A stretch of 64,000 bases of DNA from Halobacterium sp. CBA1132 (GTDB lineage: Archaea > Halobacteriota > Halobacteria > Halobacteriales > Halobacteriaceae): assembly GCF_001485535.1 (NCBI RefSeq), contig NZ_BCMZ01000003.1:56974-120973 (forward strand), given 5' to 3'. A program made the position numbers and the translations under genes. Numbering within the stretch: position 1 is the stretch's first letter; each line of letters opens with the position of its first letter. Of this stretch, positions 1 through 9,494 are shown piece after piece. Below the pieces are notes generated by a model. That model saw nothing but the letters and a program-made list of their open reading frames with translations, ran no database searches and was not told where the DNA came from.

Positions 1-1380
1 CGTAGAGAAACCGGCGTTCAGGACAACGGCACCGCTCACGAGCGAGCAAGCCCAGAGAAAACGAGGGGGTAGTCCGGCGGATCGAGACCGTAACTCTTCT
101 TGCGAACGTCAAAAACGAGTTCGCGGTAATCGCCGGTTCGTCGCCGACCTCGTCGTCCATCTCCAGTTGCACGAGGATGTCCACGAGCCGCCAGCAGTTG
201 TACAGCACGCAGGCGAACGCGAAGTTGAAGTACCGGAACCGGTGGTCAGGGCTTTGCGTCTCCGCGAGGAACGTCTTCAGCTTCCGAAATGCGTTCTCGA
301 CGCCACAGCGACGCTTGTAGCGCGCTATCAGCCGTCCAATCTGGTGTTTCATCTCTCGGTCGTCCTCGGGGTTGACGTCCACCCACGGGGAAATTCGTCT
401 CGAAGGGCATGGTCGTCGCTTCGACCCTCGCCGGCTCCTCGATCTCCTCTTCTTCGGCAACCTCGTCGAGTAGGTTGCTCAGCGGCGAATCTCCGTTACG
501 ACCCTCTGACAGCGGAGTCGTGTCACCGACGCCCTCGAAGTCCTCAATGAGCTCCTGCCGAATCGTCACGTCCGTTCCGTCGTCGCCCTCTTCGCGTTCC
601 CACTCGCGCTTCGGGAGGTAGACCGCCTTCCGCGTCGGCCTGTCGTCAAGCCGCTCCTGTTCGACTACGTCGAAGTCTCGGCCCTGACTGGCGAGCTTGG
701 CAATCTGGTGTTCGTGGTCGCTGCTGGACCGCACCACACCGGGATTGAGGTAGTGGACGTCGTGGTCGTTGAAGGTGTCTTTGACGCCGTCGTTGGCGAA
801 TTCGTGTCCATCAGCACGAGATTCAGCCCGGGGACGATGTCGGTGGCGTCCTCAAGGAGATTGTCTACGAGGTCTTCGTGCTTCCGGCCACGGGCGACCG
901 GGATGGCGTCGAGGATGAGCGGGACGTCGTGGCCGACGAGCTTGATGACCGCCCACTGGAAGAACGGGATGTCTTCGCCTTTGTAGCCGAGTAGTCACGG
1001 TTCCTGACTTCGGCCGTTGCTGTCGCGGGTGACCTTGCCGCCTCACGGGCTTCCTTTCGTGATGTCGATGGCGGCCATCTGCTTGCGCCCCATCTTGTCC
1101 CTCGATTTCGCCCGAGCAACGAGCGTGCGGGCGGTTTCTTGGAGCAGAGTGTGGATGCGCTCAACGCCGAGCGTGCGCGTCCGAAGCCGGTGGGAGTCGC
1201 CTGAGGGCGTCCTTACTGCGGGTCGTGTCCTCGGCGAAGGACTGCGCGCCGTCGTTCGGGTGCATGTCGGTCCGCATCCCGAGGCACGCCTGCTGTTCCC
1301 AGAACGAGCCCTCCGGGATGGAGGCGTTGCTGGCGCGGTCCAGCCGGAAGCAGTCCTCGAAGATGGCTTCGCGCCTACGA
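1..1380 (-). pseudogene. Decayed IS4-like DDE transposase, cut by the window edge
   Basis: Read right to left, fragments of one transposase appear in different frames: an N-terminal piece (SFWEQQACLGMRTDMH, about 1240-1370), then GRKQMAAIDITKG (about 1050-1090), then VPLILDAIPVARGRKHEDL and LNLVLMD (about 800-930), then a long acidic piece (246-737). The DITKG and LVLMD segments resemble the DDE catalytic core of haloarchaeal IS4-type transposases; the exact family is not certain. Several frameshifts separate the pieces, so the gene is dead. The end of the protein lies at or beyond base 1, and no inverted repeat could be identified at the right boundary near 1380. Confidence 0.7.
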
Positions 1381-1381
1381 A

Positions 1382-1864
1382 GAAGGAGCTAGCAGCGAGG
1401 AAATCGAGAAGCGCCCGGAACGCCGCACGTTCTCGGTTAACTCCAAGGACGATTACGAGCGAATCTCTAAAACAGTTCTCGGAGTAGCAAACACCTTCGT
1501 TGGTAGTTCGGTCCATGCAGGACGCGAGCTTGTTGTGTGTCCGGAGTGTGGGTACGAAGAATCAGTAAACGAGATGGTCTTCTCTAGTGGAGCCGCTCAC
1601 CACTCCGATACAAGTAGTGAAGATTCTGAATCAGACCACGACGTGATGGCAGAAGAAGCGTGGACGCTACAGCAAGAACTTAATGAGAGCTCTTTGAGTC
1701 CCCACCGAATTCTCCGTGAAACACGGGCGGAGAAACGCTCGGAAGCAAATACGGTTACTGTTGGCGGCGGCGAGGACGTGTATGCTGCTGAGACTGCGCT
1801 CACTACCGTTCTAGGTGATTCACCCCGCGAATTATCTTCAACTATTCCGGATTATCTGTCGTAA
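1382..1864 (+). CDS. Hypothetical protein with one CxxC motif, 5' end missing
   Basis: An open frame runs from about 1382 to the stop at 1864. It reads EEIEKRPERRTFSVNSKDD, continues through DYERISKTVLGVANTFVG, has a VCPECGYEES zinc-binding half-site, and ends in an acidic Ser/Asp/Glu-rich tail. A GTG at 1535 would give only 109 residues, but protein-like sequence with no stop continues upstream into the dead transposase, so the original N-terminus was probably removed by that element. No family was recognised. It may be a non-functional remnant. Confidence 0.45.
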   Translation, partial: EGASSEEIEKRPERRTFSVNSKDDYERISKTVLGVANTFVGSSVHAGRELVVCPECGYEESVNEMVFSSGAAHHSDTSSEDSESDHDVMAEEAWTLQQELNESSLSPHRILRETRAEKRSEANTVTVGGGEDVYAAETALTTVLGDSPRELSSTIPDYLS

Positions 1865-1925
1865 GAACCGGTGACGCTGCGTATTCAACTGTTCTCTGTG
1901 TTGGCCTGTGAACCAATAGGTGAGG

Positions 1926-2263
1926 ATGGGCTCACTGACGGACGACGACTTGGATGGCGTGAGCGAGGTGGAGAAGTATCCCAACGGGACGGTTGTCCGT
2001 GTGTTCTGCATGCGGACAGATCGAGACGCGTACCCCTCCGGGTGGGCGTACAAGCTTCACTACGGCGCGACGGAACCGGATCCACCTCGCACGCTTGACG
2101 ATGGGACGATTCGTCGATACGACAACTCCAACAAGGACACAAAAGGCCACGAACTACATGTCGCCACAGACCTGGCCCGGAGACCATCGAGTTCCCCGGG
2201 ATGGTCGAACTCTGGGAGCGGTTCTGGAGCGAGATTCCGAAATCCGAGTTCGAGGTCAAGTGA
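1926..2263 (+). pseudogene. TumE-family toxin with a single-base frameshift
   Basis: The N-terminal part (SEVEKYPNGTVVRVFCMRT through GHELHVAT) resembles the small TumE-type (DUF6516-like) toxins of plasmid toxin-antitoxin pairs. At about 2172-2178 the frame is lost. The -1 frame then continues perfectly as PGPETIEFPGMVELWERFW and ends at the TGA at 2263. One base is missing compared with an intact gene, so the toxin is either inactivated or affected by a sequencing error. The start at 1926 (ATG) is preferred over GTG 1920. The next gene is the matching HTH antitoxin, 21 nt downstream, which supports the assignment. Confidence 0.7.
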
Positions 2264-2284
2264 GGCCATCACGAGGTGATACCC

Positions 2285-2734
2285 ATGAATGATACCACGC
2301 CGCCGCTGCACCCGATGGAGCGCGAACAGCTTCGGGCCGAATCAACCCTCGTCGTAACCGTGAAGTCATCCAGTGAGTTCCACGACGACGTCTCCGTGGA
2401 GATCGAGGCACTCGATCAGGGCGATGCAGTGGATTCGACGCCAACGCTCTCGTTTACCAGCTACGACGATCTGATGGAGACGCTGACGCCGCGTGTTCTC
2501 GACCTCATCAAAGCCATCCGACAGGAAGAACCAGACAGTATCAACGAGGCTGCGAGGGTTGTTGACAGGGACGTGAAAAACGTCTACGAGGAACTCAGTC
2601 GGCTTGCCCAGCTGGGCATCATCTTCTTCGAGGAAGACGGTCAGAGTAAGCGCCCGGTCGTCTGGTTCGACGAACTCGTTATCAACCTCCCGTTCGATTC
2701 GGAGGCTGGCGATACGGCTACCGCTGCCCCGTGA
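2285..2734 (+). CDS. TumA-like winged-helix antitoxin / DNA-binding protein
   Basis: A 149-residue acidic protein. The N-terminal half (TLVVTVKSSSEFHDDV, then ALDQGDAVDSTP) is followed by a MarR-like winged helix around residues 60-130 (LIKAIRQEEPDSINEAARV, KNVYEELSRLAQLGIIFFEE). This matches the HVO_A0114/TumA-type antitoxins found directly downstream of TumE genes in haloarchaea. The likely role is binding the toxin and repressing the pair's promoter. The ATG at 2285 fits better than the upstream GTG 2276. With the toxin frameshifted, this antitoxin may now be an orphan. Confidence 0.75.
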   Translation: MNDTTPPLHPMEREQLRAESTLVVTVKSSSEFHDDVSVEIEALDQGDAVDSTPTLSFTSYDDLMETLTPRVLDLIKAIRQEEPDSINEAARVVDRDVKNVYEELSRLAQLGIIFFEEDGQSKRPVVWFDELVINLPFDSEAGDTATAAP

Positions 2735-3273
2735 AAATCACTAAGCTCTTTTCACTGTTCTGAGGGAAGCCGATATCCTACTCGTGAGCAGGGGTGCGTG
2801 CGACCAGTCAGGTAGGTGAGTCACCGCCGCTAGTGTGCATTATTCCCTACCTTCGGAACCCGTCACAAGAGCGTCTCGGGCTGGCGGAAGGCAGTGCTCG
2901 TGTGCACCGGCATCCGGAAGCTCTGTAATACTATGTGTGTGTGTCCCCGTTCCCCTCACCAATACCATTCTATGGACAGATCACGGTCTGTCATCACACA
3001 GCGGTAACAGCGCGGAAGCCCACTCGTTTACGGTGAGAGGAAGCGCGTACGCTCCGGGCAACAATCCACACTACCGAGCCACACGGGAAGACCAAGAGGT
3101 CGCTGACAAACCTCGAGGCCTACGGAAATCAAAAACTCCGTGATCGTGAGCGAGTTTGGCTCGCTTGAACGGCCCCTTGAGGGACAAGGCTTAGCGCTAA
3201 CCTCAGTTAACTCCTGCCTGTTGTTTTTGATAGGAACGAGCGGAGATATTATCTTGCTGTATTCTCTGAATGG
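2735..3273. other. Intergenic stretch with a diverged repeat
   Basis: No convincing gene. The short open frames here lack family signatures. About 60 bases near 2873-2932 (core GGCAGTGCTCGTGT, then CACCGGCATCC) match 31390-31440 with scattered differences, so both sites hold remnants of the same unidentified element. Confidence 0.4.
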
Positions 3274-3519
3274 TTGTATGAGCACAACTGCATGGGTCAA
3301 GAGATGATTAAAGCGCTCGAAGACCTTCCGCCGAGCGCGAAACTTGTCGCAAAGGTTCTTGAGTATCACGAGGGGCTTACTCAGAGCGAACTCGCCGAGA
3401 AAACACTTCTCCCAGACCGAACCGTCCGGTACGCACTCACCCGTCTTGAAGAGGAGGGTCTCGTGGAATCCCGGTATTTGCTCTCCGACGCCCGCAAGCA
3501 AGTGTACACGCTTGCCTAA
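3274..3519 (+). CDS. Small winged-helix transcriptional regulator (MarR/TrmB-like)
   Basis: An 81-residue protein that is almost entirely one winged helix-turn-helix: LPPSAKLVAKVLEY, GLTQSELAEKTLLPDRTV, RYALTRLEEEGLVESRYL, ending DARKQVYTLA. Single-domain regulators of this type, with the LPPSAKLV opening, are common in haloarchaea. The start is uncertain: TTG 3274 gives the longest form, and ATG 3292 (MGQEMIKALEDLPPS) is equally plausible. It stands alone, upstream of an IS6 insertion, so its targets are unknown. Confidence 0.7.
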   Translation: MYEHNCMGQEMIKALEDLPPSAKLVAKVLEYHEGLTQSELAEKTLLPDRTVRYALTRLEEEGLVESRYLLSDARKQVYTLA

Positions 3520-3769
3520 GACGATTGGCCCGCGAGGAATCCCTGCGAATAATTCGTGCAAGACACTCGAATTCGGTTAATGCTGTTTCCTCAAAGCGGG
3601 GGAAGAGGGTATTCAAACACGAATAGCCGACACTGCTTTGTCCGATATGGTGGTGAACGAGGCAATACGCGAAAATGGATCTACAAATAGATTAATCAAC
3701 TATTTCTATCGCTGCTACTGTCATTGGCTAATGTAATTGATTCCGTATCCAGAACGCTTTGAGGACCAC

Positions 3770-4530
3770 GATAATGAGGCACTGTCTAGTTGAGTTAGTT
3801 TGAGAAGTGAGCAGGTCGTTGAGGTAATCGACCAAGATGCTCGCAGACCTGCTCAGCGAGAGCTATGACGCGGATTTAGAAGAAACTTGGGAGAACGAGC
3901 GGACGGCGACGCCCGTCAGGGCGTTCGCCGTCCGCCTCCACCAAACCGGTTGTTCGCTCAGAGAAACAACAACGATTTTAGCTGAATTAGGCGTTAAACG
4001 TTCTCATGGAGCGGTTTGGAACTGGGTACATCGGCTGGCTGACAGCGACTGCGACCCGCCTTCGGCGCAGCCCACGCGGGTCGCGGTTGAAGAGACTGCT
4101 GTCAAAATCAACGGTGAGTGGTCTTGGTTGTACGCTGCAATAGACATCGAGACAAAGTTGATTCTTGATGTTGCGTTGTTTGGGTCGCATGGCACCGATC
4201 CAGCAGCTGCGTTCCTCACTCGACTTGACGAGAAACACGATCTCTCCGAGGCTGAGTTTCTCGTCGATCAATTCGGGTATCGGACTGCCCTTGCTCGATT
4301 AGGGTTGAGCGGTCGGGTCAACTATACCGACCGAAACCTCATCGAAAAATGGTTTCACACGCTCAAAATGCGGATCGACCGCTTCCATAATTCGTGGGTG
4401 GGCAGTCGGTCGAGCGTTCACGAATGGCTTGAACAGTTCATGCATTACTACAACCGCCAAAGACCGCATCAAGCACTCGATGGAAAGACGCCGGTCGAGG
4501 AGGTGCTGAACTAGACAGTGCCGATAATGA
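3770..4530. mobile_element. Intact IS6-family insertion sequence with target duplication
   Basis: The element spans 3778-4522. Its 14-bp perfect terminal inverted repeats are GGCACTGTCTAGTT (3778-3791) and AACTAGACAGTGCC (4509-4522). The 8-bp sequence GATAATGA directly precedes the left end (3770-3777) and directly follows the right end (4523-4530), a clear target-site duplication. It encodes one transposase. Perfect repeats and duplication mean a recent insertion. Confidence 0.92.
3837..4514 (+). CDS. IS6-family DDE transposase
   Basis: A 225-residue transposase filling the element. An N-terminal HTH region (CSLRETTTILAELGVKRSHG, VWNWVHRL) precedes the DDE catalytic core: the first acidic residue is in RVAVEETAVKINGEWSWLYA (annotated Asp in most relatives), the second in AEFLVDQFGYRTAL and the Glu in YTDRNLIEKWFHTLK. 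The tail (HYYNRQRPHQALDGKTPVEE) is typical of IS6 transposases. The frame is intact. A decayed relative lies at 9928-10723. Confidence 0.9.
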   Translation: MLADLLSESYDADLEETWENERTATPVRAFAVRLHQTGCSLRETTTILAELGVKRSHGAVWNWVHRLADSDCDPPSAQPTRVAVEETAVKINGEWSWLYAAIDIETKLILDVALFGSHGTDPAAAFLTRLDEKHDLSEAEFLVDQFGYRTALARLGLSGRVNYTDRNLIEKWFHTLKMRIDRFHNSWVGSRSSVHEWLEQFMHYYNRQRPHQALDGKTPVEEVLN

Positions 4531-4635
4531 CGTCCTTTCGGGAGAACAACATTCCATCACTGAATCAAATATATTTCTCGGCAGGATCTTCGGGGGAAAG
4601 CAGATATTAACCGAAGCAACGAGATAATATGCATA

Positions 4636-5024
4636 ATGGCGGAGTCAGACACTCCACAAAACGATGCACCATCCCTAGTTGGTCGCCTACTCTTCTCAAG
4701 TGGGTTGCTCACCTTAGCAATCCGTAATCTAACAAACCTTGAGGGGCGAATTTCGTACGCTGACGCCAAGGGTGTTCCATATGCTGAACAGTTAGTTCCA
4801 GCAGCGAGCGGTCTGCTTCTTGGGGGAGTATCGGCGTTGGGACGTGGACCTTGCCACGATTGTCCGCTGGAAGTATAAGTGCGTTCTTCATCGGTGTAAC
4901 CCCACTTATGCATGATTTCTGGGCTGTCGACGAAGACGCACGTGGCGAGGAAATTACGTCCTTCCTGCAGAACTTGGCTCTCCTTGGCGCTGCCATCGCG
5001 TTCTTCCGGCGAGCCAACCAGTGA
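4636..5024 (+). pseudogene. DoxX-family membrane protein, frameshifted
   Basis: Reading from ATG 4636 gives a DoxX-like N-terminus (VGRLLFSSGLLTLAIRNLTN, then PAASGLLLGGV). At about 4828-4835 the frame is lost. The other frame carries on as GTWTLPRLSAGSISAFFIG, TPLMHDFWAVDEDARGEE and FLQNLALLGAAIAF, stopping at 5022-5024. The joined protein has the expected membrane segments and length of a haloarchaeal DoxX protein (about 130 residues). One inserted or deleted base explains the break; sequencing error cannot be excluded. Confidence 0.7.
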
Positions 5025-5149
5025 CATCCTCCCCGTCGTGAACGACGCGGCTTCCCGTCCCGCAGGGTGGACTGTTTGCTGGTCTACGACACGGCCGGTT
5101 CTCTCAAGCGGACCGTCGCGCTCTCGCGGTTGAACCGGTGTGTCGATGA

Positions 5150-5410
5150 CTGTGTTACGGAAAATCAAGAAGAAAGCCTCCCCCTTCAGGGCGGGAAGGA
5201 TGCCAATCGTGTTCCTCGATGTACTCGTCAAGTCGCTCTCGATGACTCGGCTGAGGATGGGGCCGCTTTGACCGGGCCACAAGACAGCCACACCGATGCT
5301 GACACCAAGCAGACGACGCCTGGAACGGATGCATCTTGAAACCACAGGGTCGTTGCACTCGGCCTGAAATCCCGTGGCGAGATTCCCACGTCTTTACGCG
5401 CAGGAGGAGG
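5150..5410 (-). repeat. IS1341/IS605-type end remnant, copy 1 of a shared segment
   Basis: On the minus strand, about 160 bases (5232-5400) match 24143-24325 closely. The shared core runs through GCATCCGTTCCAGGCGTCGT and GTGGCTGTCTTGTGGCCCGG. Next to it, near 5180-5206, is a hairpin-like CCCCCTTCAGGGCGGG of the kind seen at TnpB-element right ends. No tnpB coding sequence remains. The shared segment is best read as the leftover of a widespread TnpB-type element, orientation opposite to copy 2. Confidence 0.5.
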
Positions 5411-5532
5411 TCAAATGACTGCGTGTGCGCTGGTCGAGATGGTCGCGTTCGCCGCCGGTGACTTTTCCGGTCGCTCCCACGAGACGTGTCCAGTCATCCA
5501 CTTCGTGCGTCAACTACCCCACCCTACTTCGC

Positions 5533-6276
5533 TCACTCAGAGTTGAGTCCAGCCGCTTCGAGGGCTGCTTCCCAAGACCCGAATCGGAGGCGGTAGCGTT
5601 TGGCTGAATACGCGCCATGTGTATCTACCTGGCCTGTTGAGGGGCGAGAGTCATCAATCTCGGCTGCAACGCGGCGTAATTCGGCTATTAGGTCTTCAGC
5701 CGGGATTTTATTCGCTGGCTGTGGTGTTCGTGGTTCTCGCGGTTCAAGTCCAGCCTGTTCGAGCGCGTTCGACCACGATCCAAACCGGTTTTTATACGTC
5801 CACGCGGAATACTCTCCTTCTGCATCCATCTGAGAGGTCGATGGTGGCGGGTCTTCAACCTCGCGCGCAAGCCGTTGTAGTTCAGCAAGTAAGTCCTCAG
5901 TTGGGATTTTTTGCGGCGTCCGTTCTTCAAGGCCGGCCGCAGCAATTGCATCCGGCCACGATTCGAAGTGCTGGTAATAGGTATCCACGGAATAATGCCC
6001 CACCTCGTTCATCTGTGATGTCGACGGCGTTTCACCAAGCGATTCTGCGACCCGTCTGAGTTCAGCACGCAATTCCTCGCGAGAACTCGAGCTCGTGAAG
6101 TAGGGCTCTAATCCGGCTGTAGCTAGTGCATTTGCCCACGACCCAAAGCGCTCATAGTACGCGGAATCATGTTCGCCGCCAAGCTCACGATATTCGGTGG
6201 CTGTTGGAGAATGGCCAAGGGCGTCCGCAAGCACACGTAAATCCTCTAGTAATTCCTCATCGCTCCACGATGACAT
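5533..6276 (-). CDS. HNH-endonuclease-associated repeat protein (four repeats)
   Basis: A 247-residue protein built from four repeats of about 55-60 residues. Each has the pattern EELLxxLRxxAxxLGxxP, TxxxY/M, then YxxRFGSWxxALxxAGL (for example YYERFGSWANALATAGLEP and YKNRFGSWSNALEQAGLEP). This is the homing-endonuclease-associated repeat (HNH_repeat), a small DNA-binding-like module. No HNH catalytic motif is present, so it looks like a stand-alone DNA-binding protein. A paralog with four repeats lies at 24616-25338. Its target and role are unknown. Confidence 0.8.
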   Translation of the reverse strand: MSSWSDEELLEDLRVLADALGHSPTATEYRELGGEHDSAYYERFGSWANALATAGLEPYFTSSSSREELRAELRRVAESLGETPSTSQMNEVGHYSVDTYYQHFESWPDAIAAAGLEERTPQKIPTEDLLAELQRLAREVEDPPPSTSQMDAEGEYSAWTYKNRFGSWSNALEQAGLEPREPRTPQPANKIPAEDLIAELRRVAAEIDDSRPSTGQVDTHGAYSAKRYRLRFGSWEAALEAAGLNSE

Positions 6277-6545
6277 ACGTCGGTCTACGTCGCGTGCGTG
6301 TATGAATCTTGTAGTTCTTCGGAAGCCTTCCTAGAGGCTATGTCCATATATTTGTGTGTCGTTTGTTCACATTCCCTATTCGGGCTAGAGTAGGTGTCTC
6401 CCCGGTTCTCGCGTCGAACGACACACAAAGCATTTACCCAAGACCGCTGTAGTAGTGCTTGCCCCTACCTTGCCCCTCGCTTCGCTGAGGGCTCCACAGT
6501 ACCCCTTTGGGGGACTCGGAAATCAGCGAGCAACTAACGCAACCT

Positions 6546-9443
6546 ATGACAAGCAAATCAGACAAGCTCCGCGCGGTCTTCCTGACTGCGCTGATGATCG
6601 GCAGCGTCTTCGCGGCCGGCATCGCGTTCACAGGAAGTGCTGCTGCGGCGTCTAACCCGACGGGCACCATCACGCCCGCTACGGTTGACGAAGATACATC
6701 GAATCTTCATAATGTAACGCTCACCGCTGATGGCATTAACACCAGCGGTAATGGTAACCAAAAATTCTCGCTTCGTCTCCCCAGTGCGTTGAACCTGTCC
6801 AGTACCCAGGTGACGAACTTCAACGTTAACCAGGGAAGCGTCAACTACCAGGGAGACAATAATGTTGACTCCACGAACAACATCATCAACGTCACCACAA
6901 CTGACGATTCGGGAGCCAACAGTGAGACGGTCAGCGTTTCCTTCGACATCACAAACGTCGCCACACCGTCGATCAATGGCGATGATCTGACTGCACAAGC
7001 TCAGTTCGGCGTTGACGTTGACGACAGTGGTTCTATCGGTGACGTCAGCGGAGACGTTTCGTACACCGATATTCAGCAGCTGACCGTCGAGAATACTGAT
7101 GGTAGTTCCAACCCGTCCTTCAACACGGACGGCCGTCTTTCCGGCGGCACTTATAACGCCGACACCAGCGAGTGGTCGCCGGCTGACGGTGAAGGTGGCG
7201 TCGGCGACGGCGCGACCGTCTACCAGGGCGAGGACGACATCGTGTTCGTCGACAGTAGCGGCGATGAAGTTAGCCCCGGCCAGTTCGAACGCACAAGTGG
7301 TGCCAGCGAAGGCGAAGTCCTCCAGATGCCGATTCCGCGGGACGCAGCCACCGGCACCTACTCGGCCAACTCTAACTTCAACGTGACGGTGCAGACGCCG
7401 CGCGTGTCGATGCTGGAAGTCTGGAACAGCGAGGAAGCTGACGTTAGCGGTGGCCTGCTCACGACGGGCGAAACTGCAACCGTCGAAGCAGACTACAACT
7501 ACGACGACGCTGAAAACCTCGAGCTCACCGTCGAAGACGAAGACGGCCTCGATGTCACCAACGAAATCCTCGCCAGCAGCCAGAGCGCAACTCTGAACAA
7601 CAACGGTGACGTGTCCTTCGACATCAACCCGGGTAACGTTGATGCCGGCGACTACACGTTCACCGTCGCAGGGACTGACGACCTCGATTACGGCGAGGCA
7701 ACGCAGACCGTCTCCGTGACGATTTCCTCGTCGCAGACGGCCTCCCTGAACCTGGCCTCCGACGAGGTCACCCAGGGTGAAAACCTCCAGTACACCGTCG
7801 AAAACAGCCCGGAAGGCAACGTCCACGTTGTCGCCATCGAGGAAGGTGACTTCCGCGACAACATCGACGACGCGAACGTTCAGAAGATCTTCCGGAACGT
7901 CGGTGACACGCTCCACACGAACAAGACCGACGACCTCGCATACGCGGTCGTTGAAATCGACGGCGGAAACGGTGTCGGGTCCATCGAGACGCAGTACCTC
8001 AGCGACGCCTCGATTGACATCGACCTCTACCCCGCCAACAACAGCGACACCGACTACATCTACGGCAACAACACGGTCAACAAGACCGCACTCGATAACC
8101 TCGAAACTGACGACGACGAGTCCTTCGACGTGAACGAAGGGACGGTCTCCCTCGACAGCCCGACGGGTTCGTACGTCGTGGGCTCCGAGGTTACGGTGAA
8201 CGGGACCGCCAACGAGGGTACCGACGAAGTCGCAATCTACGCTCGCGACAACAACGACTACGAACTCGTCCAAATCGACGGCGAAGATACGATCGAAGTC
8301 GATAGTGACGATACCTTCGAAGAGGACAGCATCGTCCTCACCGGTAGCGATGGCGAGTATGGTAACAACCTGCTGTCGCTGCCCGGAACCTACCGGGTCG
8401 GTGTCATTGACGCCCAGGATGCGGGTATCAACGCCACCGGGTCCGTTAACAACACGCTAACGACCTCGGACTTCAACGGCGGCGTTAGCAGCACGGTGTC
8501 GCTGACGGTGACGGACACCGAGCTGAACGGGTCGTTCGAGACGTACAACGGCCAGGTCGCCAGCGAAGACCAACAGGTTGACGTCTCCGGGACTGCCCCC
8601 GGCAAGAACCAGCTGACGGTTGCCTTCGTTGACAGCCGCGGCAACGTTAATGCCGAAACGATTTCGGTTGACAACGACGGCACCTTCGACCAGGACGACC
8701 TCTCCCTGGCCAACATGAACGAAGGTAGCACGGTGTCTGCCCACATCCTCTCGTCGGGTCGCGACGATACCTTCGGTGAGAATGGTAACTTTGGTGGCGA
8801 CACCTTTGTTGAGGCAATTCGCGGCTACGGTGCCGGTAGTAGTACTGGCGAGCAGGTCCGCGAGCAGATTCTGTCGAACTCGGTTGACGACACGGCCAGC
8901 GACGACCTGATCGTCACCGAAGAGTTCCGGTTCGTCTCCGGTCTGACGACGATCGAATCGGTTGAAGGTGTCGAGACTGGTGGTACCATGACGGTTACTG
9001 GGACCACCAACCGCGCACCTGACGACAACACGATTACCGTCGAGCTCCTCGACGAGAACGGTGACTCCGTGCAGGTCACCGGAACGGACGAGTGGGACAC
9101 GAGCGGCCAGTGGTCCGTTGAGATGAGCCTCGCGAACGTCGAGCCTGGCGAGTACACGGTCGAGTCCGACGACGGTGATAGCACTGACCGTCAGGACGTT
9201 GAGATCGTCGAAGCAGCCCAGGAAACCACGGAAGCTCCGTCCACCACGGAAGCTCCGTCCACCACGGAAGCTCCGTCCACCACGGAAGCTCCGTCCACCA
9301 CGGAAGCTCCGTCCACCACGGAAGCTCCCGCGGAGACCACGGACGATAGTGGTTCCTCCGGCAGCGGCATCCCCGGCTTCGGCATGGGCATCGCGCTCAT
9401 CGCCGTGCTCGGTGCTGCCCTGCTGGCACTCCGCCAGAACTAA
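6546..9443 (+). CDS. csg: S-layer glycoprotein with PGF-CTERM-type sorting signal
   Basis: A large, very acidic exported protein (965 residues from ATG 6546). The N-terminus (SDKLRAVFLTALMIGS, then AAGIAFTGSAAAA) is the characteristic haloarchaeal S-layer signal peptide, which is why 6546 is chosen over 6507. The body has many N-glycosylation sequons (NVT, NLS, NNT) and beta-domain repeats around residues 510-830. Near the C-terminus a Thr/Pro linker of TTEAPS repeats precedes GIPGFGMGIALIAVLGAALL, the short PGF plus transmembrane segment used for archaeosortase processing and lipid anchoring. It forms the cell-surface lattice. The 5' leader of about 110 nt, with an AT-rich box near 6426-6436, fits the long leaders known for csg genes. 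It sits among mobile elements, so it may be an accessory or replacement S-layer gene. Confidence 0.9.
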   Translation: MTSKSDKLRAVFLTALMIGSVFAAGIAFTGSAAAASNPTGTITPATVDEDTSNLHNVTLTADGINTSGNGNQKFSLRLPSALNLSSTQVTNFNVNQGSVNYQGDNNVDSTNNIINVTTTDDSGANSETVSVSFDITNVATPSINGDDLTAQAQFGVDVDDSGSIGDVSGDVSYTDIQQLTVENTDGSSNPSFNTDGRLSGGTYNADTSEWSPADGEGGVGDGATVYQGEDDIVFVDSSGDEVSPGQFERTSGASEGEVLQMPIPRDAATGTYSANSNFNVTVQTPRVSMLEVWNSEEADVSGGLLTTGETATVEADYNYDDAENLELTVEDEDGLDVTNEILASSQSATLNNNGDVSFDINPGNVDAGDYTFTVAGTDDLDYGEATQTVSVTISSSQTASLNLASDEVTQGENLQYTVENSPEGNVHVVAIEEGDFRDNIDDANVQKIFRNVGDTLHTNKTDDLAYAVVEIDGGNGVGSIETQYLSDASIDIDLYPANNSDTDYIYGNNTVNKTALDNLETDDDESFDVNEGTVSLDSPTGSYVVGSEVTVNGTANEGTDEVAIYARDNNDYELVQIDGEDTIEVDSDDTFEEDSIVLTGSDGEYGNNLLSLPGTYRVGVIDAQDAGINATGSVNNTLTTSDFNGGVSSTVSLTVTDTELNGSFETYNGQVASEDQQVDVSGTAPGKNQLTVAFVDSRGNVNAETISVDNDGTFDQDDLSLANMNEGSTVSAHILSSGRDDTFGENGNFGGDTFVEAIRGYGAGSSTGEQVREQILSNSVDDTASDDLIVTEEFRFVSGLTTIESVEGVETGGTMTVTGTTNRAPDDNTITVELLDENGDSVQVTGTDEWDTSGQWSVEMSLANVEPGEYTVESDDGDSTDRQDVEIVEAAQETTEAPSTTEAPSTTEAPSTTEAPSTTEAPSTTEAPAETTDDSGSSGSGIPGFGMGIALIAVLGAALLALRQN
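9225..9330 (+). repeat. 18-bp in-frame tandem repeat encoding TTEAPS
   Basis: Five nearly perfect copies of ACCACGGAAGCTCCGTCC, then a partial sixth, encode TTEAPS units in the S-layer glycoprotein. Thr/Ser-rich linkers at this position are O-glycosylated spacers in known haloarchaeal S-layer proteins. The DNA-level identity of the copies means that copy number could change by slippage. Confidence 0.9.
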
Positions 9444-9454
9444 CCAACACGACT

Positions 9455-9494
9455 GACCGCTCGTAAGGCGGTCCACGCAACGCCGTATTTTCTT
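9455..9494 (+). terminator. Hairpin plus T-rich tract after csg
   Basis: GACCGC (9455-9460) and GCGGTC (9468-9473) form a 6-bp stem with a 7-nt loop, 12 nt after the S-layer stop codon. A T-rich tract (TATTTTCTTTT) follows at about 9486-9496. Archaeal termination mainly needs the T tract, so this is a plausible csg terminator. Confidence 0.5.

Noticed and set aside
3028..3561. 177-residue minus-strand frame opposite the small HTH gene
   Set aside because: The plus-strand HTH gene has clear family motifs; the antisense frame has none.
4557..5345. 262-residue minus-strand frame
   Set aside because: It is antisense to the DoxX-family gene and crosses transposon-end sequence; there is no domain signal.
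6558..8273. 571-residue open frame antisense to the S-layer gene
   Set aside because: It is the mirror of a highly acidic, GC-biased gene. The translation is Val/Asp/Arg-rich without domain features.
9225..9330. Short tandem repeats that might suggest a CRISPR
   Set aside because: The 18-bp units are directly adjacent with no spacers and are in frame within the S-layer gene.
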